Notes under the pieces: generated by a model
Databases searched by the model: none
Seen by the model: only the letters and a program-made list of their open reading frames with translations
Told to the model about the DNA's origin: nothing
Shown: positions 12,547 to 13,117 of the stretch, piece by piece
Position numbering within the stretch: the stretch's first letter is position 1
Layout: every line of letters starts with the position of its first letter
From: Lysobacteraceae bacterium
GTDB taxonomy: Bacteria > Pseudomonadota > Gammaproteobacteria > DSM-19610
Assembly (NCBI GenBank): GCA_020201295.1
Contig: JAIVHA010000018.1
Coordinates: forward strand, 1 to 13,117
Length of the DNA: 13,117 bases
Direction: 5' to 3'
Program-made: the position numbers and the translations under genes

Positions 12547-12629
12547 CGGGATCGTTCATGCAATCAGGTAATGCCCGGTACGCGGACGATTGGTCACCGA
12601 CAGCGCTGACTTCAGCCTGGTGGAAGGCC

Positions 12630-12638
12630 TGCTATACT
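12630..12638 (+). promoter_or_regulatory. Extended -10 promoter for the acidic protein gene
   Basis: TGC at 12630-12632 followed by TATACT at 12633-12638 is a good extended -10 box. TTCAGC at 12611-12616 is a weak -35 with a 16-bp spacer. The start would be near 12645, about 30 bases before the ATG. Confidence 0.55.
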
Positions 12639-12675
12639 GCGCCGGACTTCTTCACCCGGGCAGGCCCCGTCCATC

Positions 12676-13068
12676 ATGAAAAAACACCACGACCAACTCT
12701 GGGAAATCACCCTGCCTGACGACTGGGAGGTGGAGGCCGACGAGGATTCCGTCAGTCTCTATCATCCGGACGGTCCCGGCACCATCCAGGTCAGCGCGAC
12801 CCGTCAGGAAGAGGGTATCCGCGAGGAGGACCTGCGCGAGATGGCCGCCGACCACCTGGAGGCCGGTGCCGAACTGGAAGAGGTGGAGCTGGGTGACTTC
12901 GATGGCTTCGTGCTGCGCTATGACACCGAGGGCGAATACTGGTGCGAGTGGTACCTGAAGGCGGAGGATCGCCTGCTGTTCGTCACCTATGCCTGTGCCC
13001 TGGAGGAAGAGGGCGAGGAAGAGGACCTGGTCGAGGCGGTGCTGGACACCCTGGTCCTGCACGACTGA
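12676..13068 (+). CDS. Acidic cytoplasmic protein of unknown function
   Basis: The 130-residue protein has no signal peptide or membrane helix and is strongly acidic, with a Glu/Asp-dense C-terminal stretch (LEEEGEEEDLVEAVLDTL, 110-127). Alternating strand-like segments (QLWEITLPDDWEVEADEDSV, then SLYHPDGPGTIQVSATR, then YWCEWYLKAEDRLLFVTYAC) followed by a final helix suggest a small alpha/beta fold of the kind seen in PsbP/DUF1795-like proteins. That comparison is a guess from pattern, not a recognised match. The ATG at 12676 is preceded only by a weak CAGG site but sits about 30 bases after a good extended -10 promoter. It appears to be a single-gene unit. The last 49 bases of the window after it hold nothing I can identify. 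Confidence 0.75.
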   Translation: MKKHHDQLWEITLPDDWEVEADEDSVSLYHPDGPGTIQVSATRQEEGIREEDLREMAADHLEAGAELEEVELGDFDGFVLRYDTEGEYWCEWYLKAEDRLLFVTYACALEEEGEEEDLVEAVLDTLVLHD

Positions 13069-13117
13069 GTGTGCATGCCGCGGTTCCGGGCCAGAATATG
13101 CTGAGTTACCGCCATTC

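Overview
The window is GC-rich DNA (well over 60% by eye) from a free-living proteobacterium, most likely a sulfur-oxidising gammaproteobacterium. This rests on a complete flavocytochrome c sulfide dehydrogenase pair (fccAB), a potFGHI-type polyamine transporter in the order known from Escherichia coli, gammaproteobacterial TcdA, RhlE and RecQ proteins, and Pseudomonas-like REP palindromes between genes. No rRNA, tRNA, CRISPR array, insertion sequence or phage gene is visible. The species cannot be named from the sequence alone.

Left half (1-7000), almost all on the minus strand. A small cysteine-rich plus-strand gene (14-325) converges on tcdA (1141-344), a tRNA t6A-modifying enzyme. Between tcdA and the sulfide genes lie a 31-bp perfect inverted repeat and a GC-only hairpin that probably ends fccAB. 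fccA (monoheme cytochrome c) and fccB (Tat-exported flavoprotein with all three key cysteines) follow a plausible promoter with three TCATGA-centred palindromes stacked upstream. Upstream of them is the polyamine operon potF-potG-potH-potI (6763 to 3129). potF and potI are whole. potG and potH have lost blocks of conserved sequence at three places: the H-loop region of the ATPase, the potG/potH gene boundary, and about 65 codons inside potH with a frame change. As read, the transporter should not work. Either the operon is freshly decaying or the assembly is wrong here.

Right half (7000-13117), all on the plus strand. It holds a two-CBS-domain protein, the DEAD-box RNA helicase RhlE with a repetitive basic tail and a structured leader, a DUF481 outer-membrane protein with a good signal peptide only if translation starts at an unusual ATA codon, a tiny zinc-ribbon membrane protein that overlaps recQ by one base, RecQ helicase with a full HRDC domain, and an acidic protein of unknown function. 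Three intergenic gaps after plus-strand genes carry clusters of REP palindromes (eight units), and a second copy of the long inverted repeat follows the DUF481 gene.

Functionally, fccAB would oxidise sulfide in the periplasm and pass electrons to the cytochrome, and the pot operon would import putrescine or related polyamines if it were intact. The remaining genes are housekeeping RNA and DNA functions. I see no clear undescribed multi-gene system. The most notable signals are the damaged potGH segment, the palindrome stack in front of fccAB and the likely non-canonical start of the DUF481 gene.
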